From Butyrivibrio sp. AE3004 (GTDB taxonomy: Bacteria > Bacillota > Clostridia > Lachnospirales > Lachnospiraceae), in assembly GCF_000703165.1 (NCBI RefSeq), contig NZ_JNLQ01000002.1, forward strand, positions 1-64,000: a DNA stretch of 64,000 nt, read 5' to 3'. The notes beneath the pieces were generated by a model. It was not told where the DNA came from. It was given only the letters and a program-made list of their open reading frames with translations, and ran no database searches. Shown piece after piece: positions 24,021 to 33,867 of the stretch (position 1 is the first letter of the stretch; each line of letters begins with the position of its first letter). The position numbers and the translations under genes are program-made.

Positions 24021-24045
24021 AAACATAGAAGTTTATGTTTTTTTT
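24021..24045 (+). terminator. Intrinsic terminator
   Basis: AAACATA pairs with TATGTTT around a short loop, followed by T's to 24045. It ends the WYL operon. Confidence 0.75.
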
Positions 24046-24187
24046 ATATATGGATTTGACTTATTTGCTGGGGAAATGGGGCATAATATTGGTAACATGT
24101 TTTTGAATGTACCAATACCGTTAGCAGGGAAAAATCATCATGTTTTGAGAATGAATTATGCAGATTCTGTGATTTAGAGGTATATAT

Positions 24188-25462
24188 ATGGATTGTCCTT
24201 CTAAAAAAATACTTACCGCTATGCTGGATAAGCTGGAAGACTTAAAAGTGGTCGACGATGCATCTAGAAATAAAATGAACATTATAAGCATTCTCGGAAA
24301 AGAAACGGATGAGCTTATAATGTGCAAAATTCTGTGGGGAATCTTGAATTACAAGATTGGTAGTAAATGCGTTTATGTCGAAAGCTTTGCAAAACAGGTA
24401 TTAGGGATAGACATAAGTGATGGAAGCTTTCGTTCAGCAAAAGTGTATCGAGAGTATTGTATTCCCAATAGCAATCGTAGAATAGATATTGTTATAAAGA
24501 CTCCAAAAGTCTTTGTGCCAATTGAAGCAAAAATATACGCTGATGATCAAGAAAATCAGTGTGCTGATTATTTAGACTATACAAAGAATTATTATGATGA
24601 TGGTAAGCAAGCAACGCTGTTCTATCTAACAATAAATGGAAACAAGCCTTCATATAGAAGCCTTTCCTGGAATAAGAGTTTGTTGAAAGATATACGGCTT
24701 ATTTCGTGGTTTGATATTTTGTCTTGGTTGGAAGGAGTTAATTGTCCGGATTCAGAATCTGAAGATATCATTAGGCAGTATTGTAAAGCGTTAGAGGCTT
24801 TATTAAATCGCAAAAGAGGTGAAATTGAGATGAAAATTGATGAAATGATAGATTCACCAGATTGCATGAGAGCAGCTATTGAAATCGAAAAATCCTTAAA
24901 TCGGAAGAAAACAGCGTTGTTACATTCGTTATTTGAGGACATTATTGATAAAGTGGACAATGAAACAAATTTAGATTATGACCCTTTACTGAATGAACCA
25001 TGGGACTATAGAAAGAGCGTGGATGATTACTATTCAAGGCGCTTAAGCTCATCTACATATCCGGCCCTAACGTACAATATGGGATTATTGGATAAACTGG
25101 AAGATGGGACAGAGTATTATTTTATTTTGAGATTTGAGATAGAGTGGAGAGCTTATGTAGGATTTGCCATTATGCGTAGAAGTGAAGATGGTGAATTGTT
25201 TACAGAGGATAATCCGTCAGAACTGCTTATTTCAAAAGCAAAAGCGCTTGTATTTGAGCCTGATAAGCTAGAGCATGAAAAAGGATGGTGGCTATATTGG
25301 GAATATGTCACATCAAATAACCAGGAGATAATAGATAATGAGCCAGATTTTAGAACAATGAATGAGGCTTATTTATCTTTATATGATACAAATGGAAAGG
25401 AAGCGTTTGTTGAACAAGTAATCCAGACCTTGAAAAAATTCAAATCTAGTGTGAAGTCCTAG
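24188..25462 (+). CDS. PD-(D/E)XK nuclease family protein
   Basis: 424 aa. The N-terminal third has the nuclease core: RRIDIVIKTPKVFVPIEAKI with Asp100, Glu113 and Lys115, then QENQCADYLDYTKNYYDDGK, as in the PDDEXK_4 family. The C-terminal half (LDYDPLLNEPWDYRKSVDDY, YFILRFEIEWRAYVGFAIMR) is a separate mixed fold. GAGG precedes the ATG. It lies 19 bp before a KAP NTPase gene, and the two should be made together. Defence role inferred from domain types and context. Confidence 0.75.
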   Translation: MDCPSKKILTAMLDKLEDLKVVDDASRNKMNIISILGKETDELIMCKILWGILNYKIGSKCVYVESFAKQVLGIDISDGSFRSAKVYREYCIPNSNRRIDIVIKTPKVFVPIEAKIYADDQENQCADYLDYTKNYYDDGKQATLFYLTINGNKPSYRSLSWNKSLLKDIRLISWFDILSWLEGVNCPDSESEDIIRQYCKALEALLNRKRGEIEMKIDEMIDSPDCMRAAIEIEKSLNRKKTALLHSLFEDIIDKVDNETNLDYDPLLNEPWDYRKSVDDYYSRRLSSSTYPALTYNMGLLDKLEDGTEYYFILRFEIEWRAYVGFAIMRRSEDGELFTEDNPSELLISKAKALVFEPDKLEHEKGWWLYWEYVTSNNQEIIDNEPDFRTMNEAYLSLYDTNGKEAFVEQVIQTLKKFKSSVKS

Positions 25463-25481
25463 GAAAGTTAGGAGGGAAGAG

Positions 25482-27233
25482 TTGATTAGAACTATGGGAT
25501 ATCCTGACAAACCTGTTGCCAGTATAAATGAAGACCTTTTTAATGTAGAAGTTTATGTAAATGCCTTATGCAGCTTTATTAGGAGCTGTGAGACACCAAT
25601 GACAATATCCATCCAGGGCGACTGGGGGAGTGGCAAAACCAGTATGATGAACATGATGAAGGCTAATATGCAAGGCGCTGTATGGCCTATATGGTTCAAT
25701 ACATGGCAGTTTTCACAGTTTGATATGGGAAATGCCCTCGCATTTTCAATGATGGATGTAATCCTAAAAGGGCTTGATTGCGAAAATGATGTCAGGAAAA
25801 AGATAATAAATGGCTTGATAGGTTTTGGAAAGCGAGTAGTTCGCAATGTATCTGATTATACATTGGGTGGAGAAATAACGGGAGTAATTAGTAATTCGCT
25901 TGAAGGTCCAGCGCAGGAAGTAGACTTTGCCTCAGAAATTAGTGAGTTGAAAGATAAATTCAGAACCGCTGTTGATAGTAAGTTGGAAAAAGAACATCGG
26001 GACAGAGTTGTAGTTTTTGTTGATGATCTTGACAGGTTGCAACCCGCCAAGGCAGTTGAGCTTCTTGAGGTTTTGAAACTATTTCTTGACTGTGATAAGT
26101 GTGTCTTTGTCTTGGCGGTGGATTATGAAGTCGTAACTCTTGGTATCCGGCAGAAGTATGGGAATGAAGTCACAGAAGAAAAGGGAAGAAGTTTCTTCGA
26201 TAAAATAATCCAACTTCCGTTTAAAATGCCGGTAGCAAGTTATGATATCCACAGATATGTTCGTGGAATGATGAAAAAAATGAATATTTCGGATTCAGAA
26301 TCTGAGGTGACATTATTTTTTAATCTTATTCAGACTTCTATAGGATTTAATCCCAGGAGTATGAAAAGACTATTCAATACTTATGAACTCCTAGATATAG
26401 TTACGGAATCAACTGTTAGAAATATAGATGATGATGTTCGAAAGAGGATTCTATTTGCCATTATCTGTGTACAGATGTGTTATGAAAAGCTCTATCTATA
26501 CTTTACATCGACTCGGATAGATGGTGATACTTTTGCAGCATTTACGGAAGATGCCCTGTTAGATGCAGCGTTAAGGGAAATATATGGAATAGGCTCTGAC
26601 GATTCATGTTATGAAATAGATAGAGTTAAAGTGTTTATTCCTCATTTCATGGATGCCTTGCAGATGGATGGAGATAAAGAGCTGTCGGAAGAAGAGATAA
26701 GTAATTTCAAGACAATTCTTAAGAGCTCTGTCGTTACATCTGTAAATGCAACCACGGAGACTGCGGATTCTGATTCAAAAGAATGGGAGTATCGGAACAG
26801 AAACAAGGACATTGTAAAAGAAACCGCAGAAAAATTGCGCAATATTGGGAAGTTTACTCCATGGATGCCCAGAAAAGCTCGTGAAGGAGTAAAATTCTCG
26901 GATATCTCGGGGTGGTATGCATGGAATGTTCCCGTAGGATTTGATTGCACTTTAGAGTATTATCTCTCCAGGATAAGTGAATTCATTATTAGCGTAAGTG
27001 TCATGATATCACTTCGTGATGGAAAAGGAATGGAGCAGAAGTTTTTCGATGTGTTTGGAGATAATCCGCTTAAGCTAAATATAGTTCCTGTTAAAGAGGA
27101 ATGGGGGCGATATATTTATAATAATGTGCTAAGAGTTAATGCAAATGATACAAGCATTGCTGACCAGATAGCGACGATTACCAAAAATGCGTATGAAGCT
27201 GTAAATGAAAAAGTAAATAATTATGAGCAATGA
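25482..27233 (+). CDS. KAP-family P-loop NTPase
   Basis: 583 aa from TTG 25482 (AGGAGGG five bases ahead; ATG 25494 is the alternative). Walker A is G46-T53 (GDWGSGKTS), followed by the KAP signature PIWFNTWQFSQFD. Walker B is VVVFVDDLDRLQPAKAVELL, and FNPRSMKRLFNTY is the family sensor region. No clear paired membrane helices are seen inside the NTPase core. KAP NTPases occur in several phage-defence systems, and the preceding PD-(D/E)XK gene makes a nuclease-NTPase pair. Defence role inferred. Confidence 0.88.
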   Translation: MIRTMGYPDKPVASINEDLFNVEVYVNALCSFIRSCETPMTISIQGDWGSGKTSMMNMMKANMQGAVWPIWFNTWQFSQFDMGNALAFSMMDVILKGLDCENDVRKKIINGLIGFGKRVVRNVSDYTLGGEITGVISNSLEGPAQEVDFASEISELKDKFRTAVDSKLEKEHRDRVVVFVDDLDRLQPAKAVELLEVLKLFLDCDKCVFVLAVDYEVVTLGIRQKYGNEVTEEKGRSFFDKIIQLPFKMPVASYDIHRYVRGMMKKMNISDSESEVTLFFNLIQTSIGFNPRSMKRLFNTYELLDIVTESTVRNIDDDVRKRILFAIICVQMCYEKLYLYFTSTRIDGDTFAAFTEDALLDAALREIYGIGSDDSCYEIDRVKVFIPHFMDALQMDGDKELSEEEISNFKTILKSSVVTSVNATTETADSDSKEWEYRNRNKDIVKETAEKLRNIGKFTPWMPRKAREGVKFSDISGWYAWNVPVGFDCTLEYYLSRISEFIISVSVMISLRDGKGMEQKFFDVFGDNPLKLNIVPVKEEWGRYIYNNVLRVNANDTSIADQIATITKNAYEAVNEKVNNYEQ

Positions 27234-27263
27234 GTATGTGTATGACAGAATAGGAGGTCTCTA

Positions 27264-27440
27264 ATGGTAAAATGCCAAGTATGTAACCGTACAGGAGCAA
27301 ATATGAAAATGTGCAAAAAATGCGGAAAAGTATGGTGTGAGAGGTGCGCATGTCAGGGGAAGGCTCCATATCCAAAACAGAAGGCTGTGAATGTTTGTCC
27401 ATATTGCGGAGGATATAACTGTATGACAACAGCCAAATAG
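27264..27440 (+). CDS. Cys-rich zinc-ribbon mini-protein
   Basis: 58 aa behind ATAGGAGG. It has ten cysteines in CxxC pairs: CQVC, CKKC, CERCAC, CPYC and a late Cys, consistent with two zinc ribbons. It lies 30 bp after the KAP gene in the same direction and may belong to that system. Too short for most gene finders, but start, ribosome site and cysteine spacing are convincing. Confidence 0.65.
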   Translation: MVKCQVCNRTGANMKMCKKCGKVWCERCACQGKAPYPKQKAVNVCPYCGGYNCMTTAK

Positions 27441-27691
27441 TCTGATGTTTTGATTAATGGGCGGTGGGAAAGATTATTATTCCTGGCGCCTTTTTTGACC
27501 AATAATGTATGCCTGATGTTTGCAATTTACATATTTCATAAGAGCAAAGAATAATTAATGCGTAGTTAATATATTCCTAGAAGCGATAATGATAGAATTA
27601 ATCTTGGGGCTAGGTGTGATGTAAACAGTAATATTCCAGTTACTTATACGAGTATCTCAGTTCAACAATGCTTTAGCAGAAAGGAATTAAG

Positions 27692-28552
27692 ATGCGTGAA
27701 CCTATTCTGGACGGAAGAAATACTAAAATTGGTGAGTATGAAGAACGGCTTGATGGGAGAGTCTATATATATGACAGGAAGAACAATAGAATAGGTGAAA
27801 TAAGGGGAGGAGTAAGAAGGCTTGATTTATATGATAGGAATAATAGAAAACTAGCTTTTTGGGATGAGGATAGAGATTGTACCAGAGATATTAGGAATCG
27901 TAAGCTTTCTGATGGAAATTCTCTTTTACAAGTATGCGTTATGCTAAATGAAGAACAAATAGAAGCCCAGAATAGAAAAGAACAAGAAGAAGCCCAAAAG
28001 AGGAAAGAAAAAGAAGACGCAAATAAGAGAAAAGAAGCGCAGAAACAATCTTATGAAAGAGGAAGGAAAACATATACTACTGGGAAGAAAGGCTCGACTA
28101 GAGGTAGTGGCAAGAAGAATGGTTCAGCAGGTGGGGGACTTATACTTTTAATTCTTATTGTGATTATGTTCAGGGCATGCTCTAAAAACACAACTCAAGA
28201 GCCCAAGAACGAAGATCAGAACATTTCTGTTCAGCATAAACAGGTTGCAAAGGAACAATCGGAACAGGATAAACAACTTGATATTCGAACAGAATCGGAC
28301 TTTATCTTTTCGGATTCTGATAAGAGATATCTTTCGGATGATGAAGTGAAAACGCTTAACAAGGATGAAATAAGGATAGCTATAAACGAGATATATGCCA
28401 GAAGAGGAAGGGCATTCAAAACTCCTGAGTTGAATGAATACTTCTCATCAAAAAACTGGTATAATCCGCAATATTCACAAGCTGAATTTTCAGAGGATGT
28501 TTTTAATGAATACGAAAAAGCAAATATTATTTTGCTTTCAAAATATAGGTAG
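27692..28552 (+). CDS. Membrane-anchored YARHG-domain protein
   Basis: 286 aa behind AAAGGAA. The N-terminus has repeated short beta units (VYIYDRKNNRIGEIRGG, LDLYDRNNRKLAFWDEDRD). A charged coiled coil (about 95-125), a Gly/Ser/Lys linker and one membrane helix (GGGLILLILIVIMFRAC, about 147-163) follow. The C-terminus is a YARHG domain (INEIYARRGRAFKTPELNEY, FSSKNWYNP), thought to be extracellular. With the next two genes it forms a set of surface proteins of unknown role. Confidence 0.75.
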   Translation: MREPILDGRNTKIGEYEERLDGRVYIYDRKNNRIGEIRGGVRRLDLYDRNNRKLAFWDEDRDCTRDIRNRKLSDGNSLLQVCVMLNEEQIEAQNRKEQEEAQKRKEKEDANKRKEAQKQSYERGRKTYTTGKKGSTRGSGKKNGSAGGGLILLILIVIMFRACSKNTTQEPKNEDQNISVQHKQVAKEQSEQDKQLDIRTESDFIFSDSDKRYLSDDEVKTLNKDEIRIAINEIYARRGRAFKTPELNEYFSSKNWYNPQYSQAEFSEDVFNEYEKANIILLSKYR

Positions 28553-28820
28553 AAAGTGGGGTGTCACATCAGCGTTTGGACATGTGGCATCCCTATTTAT
28601 TTGCACAATTAATTATTTAGGCCTTTTATGTGCAAAAGAATGTACATCTAATTTGCTATCATTTTCTCATGAGCATAATAACTATGTAATGAGGTGAAGC
28701 AGATATGATCTGGCTTAAATATTGCTAAGAGCCTATGCTTTGTTAATTGTTATTTTATAAATGTAACTATAGCAAGATGTTAGAATTAGTATAGTAGTAT
28801 TCACTTATGAGGGCCTTTTT

Positions 28821-30518
28821 ATGAGAAAAAGAGATATTTATAAATATGCATTGGTTACTATGGTTGCTTCTGCACTTTTTGGATGTGCAACTAATCGTGC
28901 AGATGTAAAGCCGCTAAATTTGAATGAAATGAGTTCTGTTATTTCAGAGGAGAATCAGAGTAGCAAAGAGGATATTAGTCTGGACAAAAGTAGTGTTGGT
29001 GATTCTGAAAAAATGCTAAGTGATGAAGAAGACAACGCTATTCTTGACGAGGCGGTACCGACTGCTTCAGAACCTGAAAAAAATGCTGCTGGGAAAATGG
29101 GGGCAGTATCAAATCCTTCAGATGTAAAAAAATCATATGAAAAATTTCTTGCAAATGAAGAGCCTGTAATCATTGAATCCTATAGGCTTTTTGGAGATCT
29201 TCACAGTGCGTTTTTTAATTATGAAGAAAAAGATGGCCAAGCGTATCTGTTATCTGAGATAATCCATCGGATATTGGCTGAAGATAATGAATTGAATGTA
29301 AAAGCCATTAAATACGCATACATAGATTCCATGGATAAGGGGTCAGAACAATTGCTTGTTTCTATAACAACAGATTGGGGAGATGAAGAATTTTCAAGCG
29401 GACAAAACTATACGGATTACAAATTTGTGGTTAATAATGTAGAAGGTCAGCTAAAGCTTTTATATGAGAATGAGGAAGTTTTTCGTTACGCTGTTACAAT
29501 CAACAAATACGGTTATATCAGTACAGGAACATATAGTGGCTTTGCTTCTGATGAATATGAGTACAGGATTCTCACAGAGGATGGATGGAATTTTGTTTAT
29601 GGCGAAACATTTGAAGCAGGTAATTGTTTGACACCTTTAAAATTGTTTTGGGATTGGGAACCGGTTGAAGTAAATCTTGAATCACTATGTGAGGATGGCG
29701 GTGCAGTTTGGTCATATAGGTTTGAAGAGGAAGGTGATGCGAATATGACATATTCGTATGCTTTCTGGAATGATGAGGGAGGCCCTGAATACGGACCGTC
29801 AGTTGAGGAGAAGCTGTACGGAAAGAATAGTCCGTATAGAAAAGCTTTTGAAGATGCCGGAGTTACTATTTATACAATGTCAGAAGTCGGGGACATGATT
29901 TCAAAGAGAGAAAAAGAGCTTGGAATAACGAATAAGATAACAGATGCTGATGAGCCTGAGTGGAATGAGATTAAAGATATCTCTGCGATTATTGATGCTG
30001 CCAATAAAAAGACGGTATCTAAGGCAGCTGATAATAAAATAATAGATATAGATAGCAATATTTTGAAATATCGCAATATAAGATATTCGGATTTTGTTAA
30101 TATGACAGGGAATGAAGCAGAGTTTTATCATAATTGCTATTTCATTTCCAGCATACCGGATTCATCATATGAAATAGTCTTTTTGGGCGGATGGAATGAT
30201 AATACTTTCGAGGCATATTTAGATGATGACAGCGTAGGATATATGCTTCAGGGGAAACTAAAGGATTTTGTGAATTCTGATCGTTCGGAGATTGCTTTAG
30301 ATAAAATCATAGAGGATCTTGGTGTTGTCAGTTATGAGTATCGCGAAGGTGGGGGAACAATATACTACGTTTCAGACAATTATGTAAGGCTTAATATTGA
30401 TACTGGAAGTGATGGGAAAGCTGATATGTTTATGGATGTGGATATTGATCCAAACAGGGCTAATGTCATCAAATTAGACTCATGTGTTTATCTGTATTGG
30501 AACGAAGAACCTATGTAA
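28821..30518 (+). CDS. Large lipoprotein
   Basis: 565 aa behind GAGGG. MRKRDIYKYALVTMVASALF then GC is a lipoprotein signal with Cys22 as the likely lipidated residue. An acidic, Ser-rich spacer (about 25-100) precedes a beta-rich extracellular region (TYSYAFWNDEGGPEYGP). The C-terminus has YVRLNIDTGSDGKADMFMDV. I do not recognise the family. It lies between two YARHG proteins in the same direction, suggesting shared surface function. Confidence 0.75.
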   Translation: MRKRDIYKYALVTMVASALFGCATNRADVKPLNLNEMSSVISEENQSSKEDISLDKSSVGDSEKMLSDEEDNAILDEAVPTASEPEKNAAGKMGAVSNPSDVKKSYEKFLANEEPVIIESYRLFGDLHSAFFNYEEKDGQAYLLSEIIHRILAEDNELNVKAIKYAYIDSMDKGSEQLLVSITTDWGDEEFSSGQNYTDYKFVVNNVEGQLKLLYENEEVFRYAVTINKYGYISTGTYSGFASDEYEYRILTEDGWNFVYGETFEAGNCLTPLKLFWDWEPVEVNLESLCEDGGAVWSYRFEEEGDANMTYSYAFWNDEGGPEYGPSVEEKLYGKNSPYRKAFEDAGVTIYTMSEVGDMISKREKELGITNKITDADEPEWNEIKDISAIIDAANKKTVSKAADNKIIDIDSNILKYRNIRYSDFVNMTGNEAEFYHNCYFISSIPDSSYEIVFLGGWNDNTFEAYLDDDSVGYMLQGKLKDFVNSDRSEIALDKIIEDLGVVSYEYREGGGTIYYVSDNYVRLNIDTGSDGKADMFMDVDIDPNRANVIKLDSCVYLYWNEEPM

Positions 30519-30566
30519 GCTGTAAGTAATGTGGCGATTATCTGTCATGGATGAGGGTGATTGCAT

Positions 30567-32327
30567 ATGAAATTGATAGATTTGACATGTCCACATTGTG
30601 GATCACTATTGAGAATCGACGCTGATAGAGAACGTGCATTTTGTGAGCATTGTGGAGCTCAGGTAATAATTGATCATGAAGTGCAACATATTAAGTATGA
30701 TGGTGCAGAGCAGGCTGGCTATGAATTTGAAAAAGGAAGACAGCGGGCACAGGCAGAAGCCCAATATGAGCAGCCTGTTTATACTGTTGAGGAAGAAAGC
30801 CCTAAAGAAAAACCGTTTTTACCGTTTTGGATTGATGTTTTTCTTTGGATAGTTCTATTCCCTATAATGTCATCGATTCATATTTTAAAGAGCAAAAAAT
30901 ATAATACATTACTAAAGCCTATATTGATATTGATAATGTGGATTTTTTACTTCGCTATTTTGGATGGGATTGGCTTATCAGGAAAGAACACAAAAACCAA
31001 TACTAATACTTATAATAATGCGGTAACAGAAAAAAGCTATATATCTGAAACTACGGATGAAAAAGAGGAGTATCCTTCAAAATCAACTACCAAGGCCATA
31101 ACAGAAGAGAATACCCAAACTAAAAGTACAGATAGTGCTGTAGAAAAAAATATGTTTCCTACAGATTTACCATACTCATTTGTATTCTATGATGGAACTA
31201 ACTGGCAAACAGTTATCCATCTTCGATCTGATGGAAAATTCAGGGGGTATTATGTTGAAAATGGATCAGAATCAAATGCAGAGTATCCGAATGGAACCTG
31301 TTGCTACTCCTTTTTCAGTGGGAAGATGTCTGACCCGGCAACTGATGAAAACAAATACAGCATGAAGATTAACGAACTGACTTATGATGATTCTTTTGGA
31401 GATAAAGAATCAGATGGGGGAGTTAGATACATTTATACTGCAGCAAAAGGGATTCGAGAAGGATTAAGATTCGAATTATATAAGCAGGATGCAAAGGTTG
31501 ATAGTATCCCTGGAAAATATCAATCAAAATGGAAGAACTTGATAACACAAGTATATAAAGATTACTCAGGACGAACAGATACCATAGGAGATTATGTAAT
31601 CTTCAGTACAGATGAGGATGCCATGATATATTTTTGTGGCATGGATAATATAGACAGTCAGTTACTGTATCCTGACGTATATTCAAGGGTATTAACAGAA
31701 GCGGATGTTTTGACTATATGGGAGAAATCTGGTGGAGAAGTTAATGGGAGAAACGTGTACCAGATGATAATTAATGAAATGTATGCTAGACATGGATTTA
31801 AATTTGGGAAACAAGACCTAGCAGATTATTTTACATCCAAATTCTGGTATTGGGATTTGAAATCGGACGGAGCTCTTACAGATGATATGAGTGAAGTGGC
31901 TTCCTTAATGAGTAAGATTGAGAGCGATAATGTAATTCTTTTGAAGAATTCTATAGGAAATAGTACAGTAGATTCTTCTGAAGACCAGTTTGCTGAGGGA
32001 GCTGGGGCTGAGTCTCAATCAGTCTCTGAATCAACAACATCTGCGTATGGAATTGAGTATCCTCAAGCACCGTTTGATATCGGCAGAATTCACGTAGATA
32101 CATTTGATGTTTTAGGCGTTGAAGAAGGGAGCCAGTATCTAAAACTTAGTTATGCCATTACAGGTACAGGCCCGCAAATCAATAGTTATAAAACATTCTA
32201 CTGTTATGATATAGATGGATATCAGCTGGGATCATTTACGATTTGGTTTAACATTAGTGAAGACAGTTTCAAAATTAAGAAGGATACTTACATTCCTAAA
32301 AACACGGTAAGAATTTCGCTGGAGTAA
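30567..32327 (+). CDS. Zinc-ribbon, membrane-anchored YARHG-domain protein
   Basis: 586 aa from ATG 30567, behind GAGGG (a TTG at 30561 is the alternative). A zinc ribbon (TCPHCGSLLR..FCEHCGAQV) opens the protein. Two hydrophobic segments (about 88-104 and 115-134) form a hairpin or anchor, followed by a Thr/Ser-rich spacer. A beta domain and a YARHG domain (INEMYARHGFKFGKQDLADY) follow, and a last beta domain begins near residue 490. Cytoplasmic zinc ribbon plus external YARHG resembles sensor-like surface proteins of Firmicutes. The substrate is unknown. Confidence 0.75.
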   Translation: MKLIDLTCPHCGSLLRIDADRERAFCEHCGAQVIIDHEVQHIKYDGAEQAGYEFEKGRQRAQAEAQYEQPVYTVEEESPKEKPFLPFWIDVFLWIVLFPIMSSIHILKSKKYNTLLKPILILIMWIFYFAILDGIGLSGKNTKTNTNTYNNAVTEKSYISETTDEKEEYPSKSTTKAITEENTQTKSTDSAVEKNMFPTDLPYSFVFYDGTNWQTVIHLRSDGKFRGYYVENGSESNAEYPNGTCCYSFFSGKMSDPATDENKYSMKINELTYDDSFGDKESDGGVRYIYTAAKGIREGLRFELYKQDAKVDSIPGKYQSKWKNLITQVYKDYSGRTDTIGDYVIFSTDEDAMIYFCGMDNIDSQLLYPDVYSRVLTEADVLTIWEKSGGEVNGRNVYQMIINEMYARHGFKFGKQDLADYFTSKFWYWDLKSDGALTDDMSEVASLMSKIESDNVILLKNSIGNSTVDSSEDQFAEGAGAESQSVSESTTSAYGIEYPQAPFDIGRIHVDTFDVLGVEEGSQYLKLSYAITGTGPQINSYKTFYCYDIDGYQLGSFTIWFNISEDSFKIKKDTYIPKNTVRISLE

Positions 32328-32337
32328 TTTTTATAAT

Positions 32338-32391
32338 CCCCCAAAAAACCTCGATTCCACACTAATACCCCCAAATACCCTCGAATCCCCC
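32338..32391 (-). other. G-rich tract on the minus strand
   Basis: C-runs at 32338-32342 (5), 32368-32372 (5), 32378-32380 (3) and 32387-32391 (5) give four G-runs on the minus strand with gaps of 25, 5 and 6 bases. A G-quadruplex is possible but one loop is long. It lies between cargo and the conjugation promoter. Confidence 0.35.
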
Positions 32392-32431
32392 ATTTTTTCA
32401 TCTTTTCAACGGAAAAATGGCATGATATTAT

Positions 32432-32485
32432 TATAATGCGCCAAGAGATGTGAGATACGAAATCCCACACCTCAAGGCGTTTTTC
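32432..32485 (+). promoter_or_regulatory. Conjugation operon promoter and early attenuator
   Basis: TATAAT at 32432-32437 would start transcription just before an imperfect hairpin: CGCC (32439-32442) pairs with GGCG (32476-32479), with inner GAG/CTC and TGTG/CACA pairs, then TTTTTC. An intrinsic terminator placed this early suggests regulated read-through. No convincing -35 box. Confidence 0.45.
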
Positions 32486-32560
32486 TTTTGCAAAAGAATT
32501 TTTTCCTTTCTTTCTTTAAAAATGTTAAAGCTTTTGGTTTGTTTGTGTTTGGTTCACTTA

Positions 32561-32599
32561 GAGCATCAGATTCCGGGACGTCACGGAAGACTGGTGCTC
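32561..32599 (+). promoter_or_regulatory. Leader hairpin before the conjugation operon
   Basis: GAGCA, CAG and TTCCG (32561-32575) pair in order with CGGAA, CTG and TGCTC (32584-32599) around GGACGTCA. It lies 20 bases before the ribosome site of the first gene. Together with the hairpin at 32439 it makes a structured 5' leader; the 32328-32629 gap holds no gene. Confidence 0.55.
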
Positions 32600-32629
32600 A
32601 TTTTAATTTGACAATAATCGGAGGAAACT

Positions 32630-33808
32630 ATGGATAACGTTAATACAACAGATATGGAAAACTACGCTAAAAAAATGGATGAGAAATATGCAGATAAGGC
32701 TGCTGACAAGGCAGGCTATCAGGAGTTCAAGGACAACTTCAAGGATCTTGTTGAAAAAAACTTTGAGGATAAGGGCATTCATGATGTTGAGGTTGAGAAC
32801 CGCCTCGTTGATAAGGTCAATGAGACATATGATGCTTTCACAATAAAGCATACCGGTTCAGATGTTGGTGTAAACATCAGTGTTACTGAGGCTTATGCAG
32901 CATATGCCAAGGATGAAACTGATATGAAAACAATCGCAGGCGCTATGGTGGACAGGACTGTTCAGGCTCTTCAGAATGCGCCTACAATCAGCAATGGAAT
33001 AAATGACATTCAGAACTATGATGTCATGAAGAACAAGCTGGTTATGGAGGTTGTTTCAGCTGAGACAAATGCAGAGCTCCTTGAGACTGTGCCTCATAAG
33101 GACATTGAGGACATGGCAGTTATCTACCGCTTCGATGTAAAAGATATTGTGGGAGAGGGTGCCAGCGTCGTGGTGACAAACAAGATGCTTGATAACTACG
33201 GCGTCACTCCTGAGCAGCTTCATACAGATGCTGTGAAAAATGCGCCTGAGATCAGACCTATCGTCATCCAGGGCATGGCAGAGGTGCTTGCAAAGCAGAT
33301 GGGTGTTGAGGATCTGGAGATGCTTGGCCTTAATATTCCACCGGAGCAGGAGCAGATTTTTGTGGCTTCGGTTCCTGATAATGTTCATGGTGCAGGGGTC
33401 CTTGCCTATGAGGATTTCATGGATAAGGCTGCAGAAAGAGCTGGTGGCGATTTTTATATTCTCCCCAGCAGTATTCATGAGCTTCTTATCGTTCCTGACA
33501 ATGGAATGATGGATCTTAAATCTCTCGAGAATATGGTAAGGGAAGTAAATGCAACAACCGTTGATCCTTCGGAGAAGCTCACTGACAATGTTTACCACTA
33601 CGACTCAAAGGACAAGATCTTTGAGCTTGGTGAAAAGCATCTTCTTCGTGAAGCAGTAAAGGAAAGAGAAGCGGAGATGGGACAGAAGTCCGGAGAAAAG
33701 AAATCTCTTATCGGGGAGCTCAAGGCTGCAAAGGAAGAGGCTTCAAAGCGCCCTGAAAAGGATGTGATTGATAAGGGCGTAAAGTCCAAAGGTGATGTAG
33801 CGATATGA
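32630..33808 (+). CDS. DUF5688 family protein
   Basis: 392 aa behind GGAGG. The pattern GVNISVTEAYAAYAKDETDM, MAVIYRFDVKDIVGEGASVV, and GDFYILPSSIHELLIVPDN with a late SLENMVREVN matches DUF5688, common at the head of Lachnospiraceae transfer operons and in phage-like elements. The fold is mixed alpha/beta with no membrane helix. The tail is Lys/Glu-rich. Role unknown. A terminator-like hairpin follows. Confidence 0.8.
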   Translation: MDNVNTTDMENYAKKMDEKYADKAADKAGYQEFKDNFKDLVEKNFEDKGIHDVEVENRLVDKVNETYDAFTIKHTGSDVGVNISVTEAYAAYAKDETDMKTIAGAMVDRTVQALQNAPTISNGINDIQNYDVMKNKLVMEVVSAETNAELLETVPHKDIEDMAVIYRFDVKDIVGEGASVVVTNKMLDNYGVTPEQLHTDAVKNAPEIRPIVIQGMAEVLAKQMGVEDLEMLGLNIPPEQEQIFVASVPDNVHGAGVLAYEDFMDKAAERAGGDFYILPSSIHELLIVPDNGMMDLKSLENMVREVNATTVDPSEKLTDNVYHYDSKDKIFELGEKHLLREAVKEREAEMGQKSGEKKSLIGELKAAKEEASKRPEKDVIDKGVKSKGDVAI

Positions 33809-33867
33809 TGATATGGGATTGCGGAAACGAAGTAAAGCAATCCGTATATCACCTATAACCCAATATA

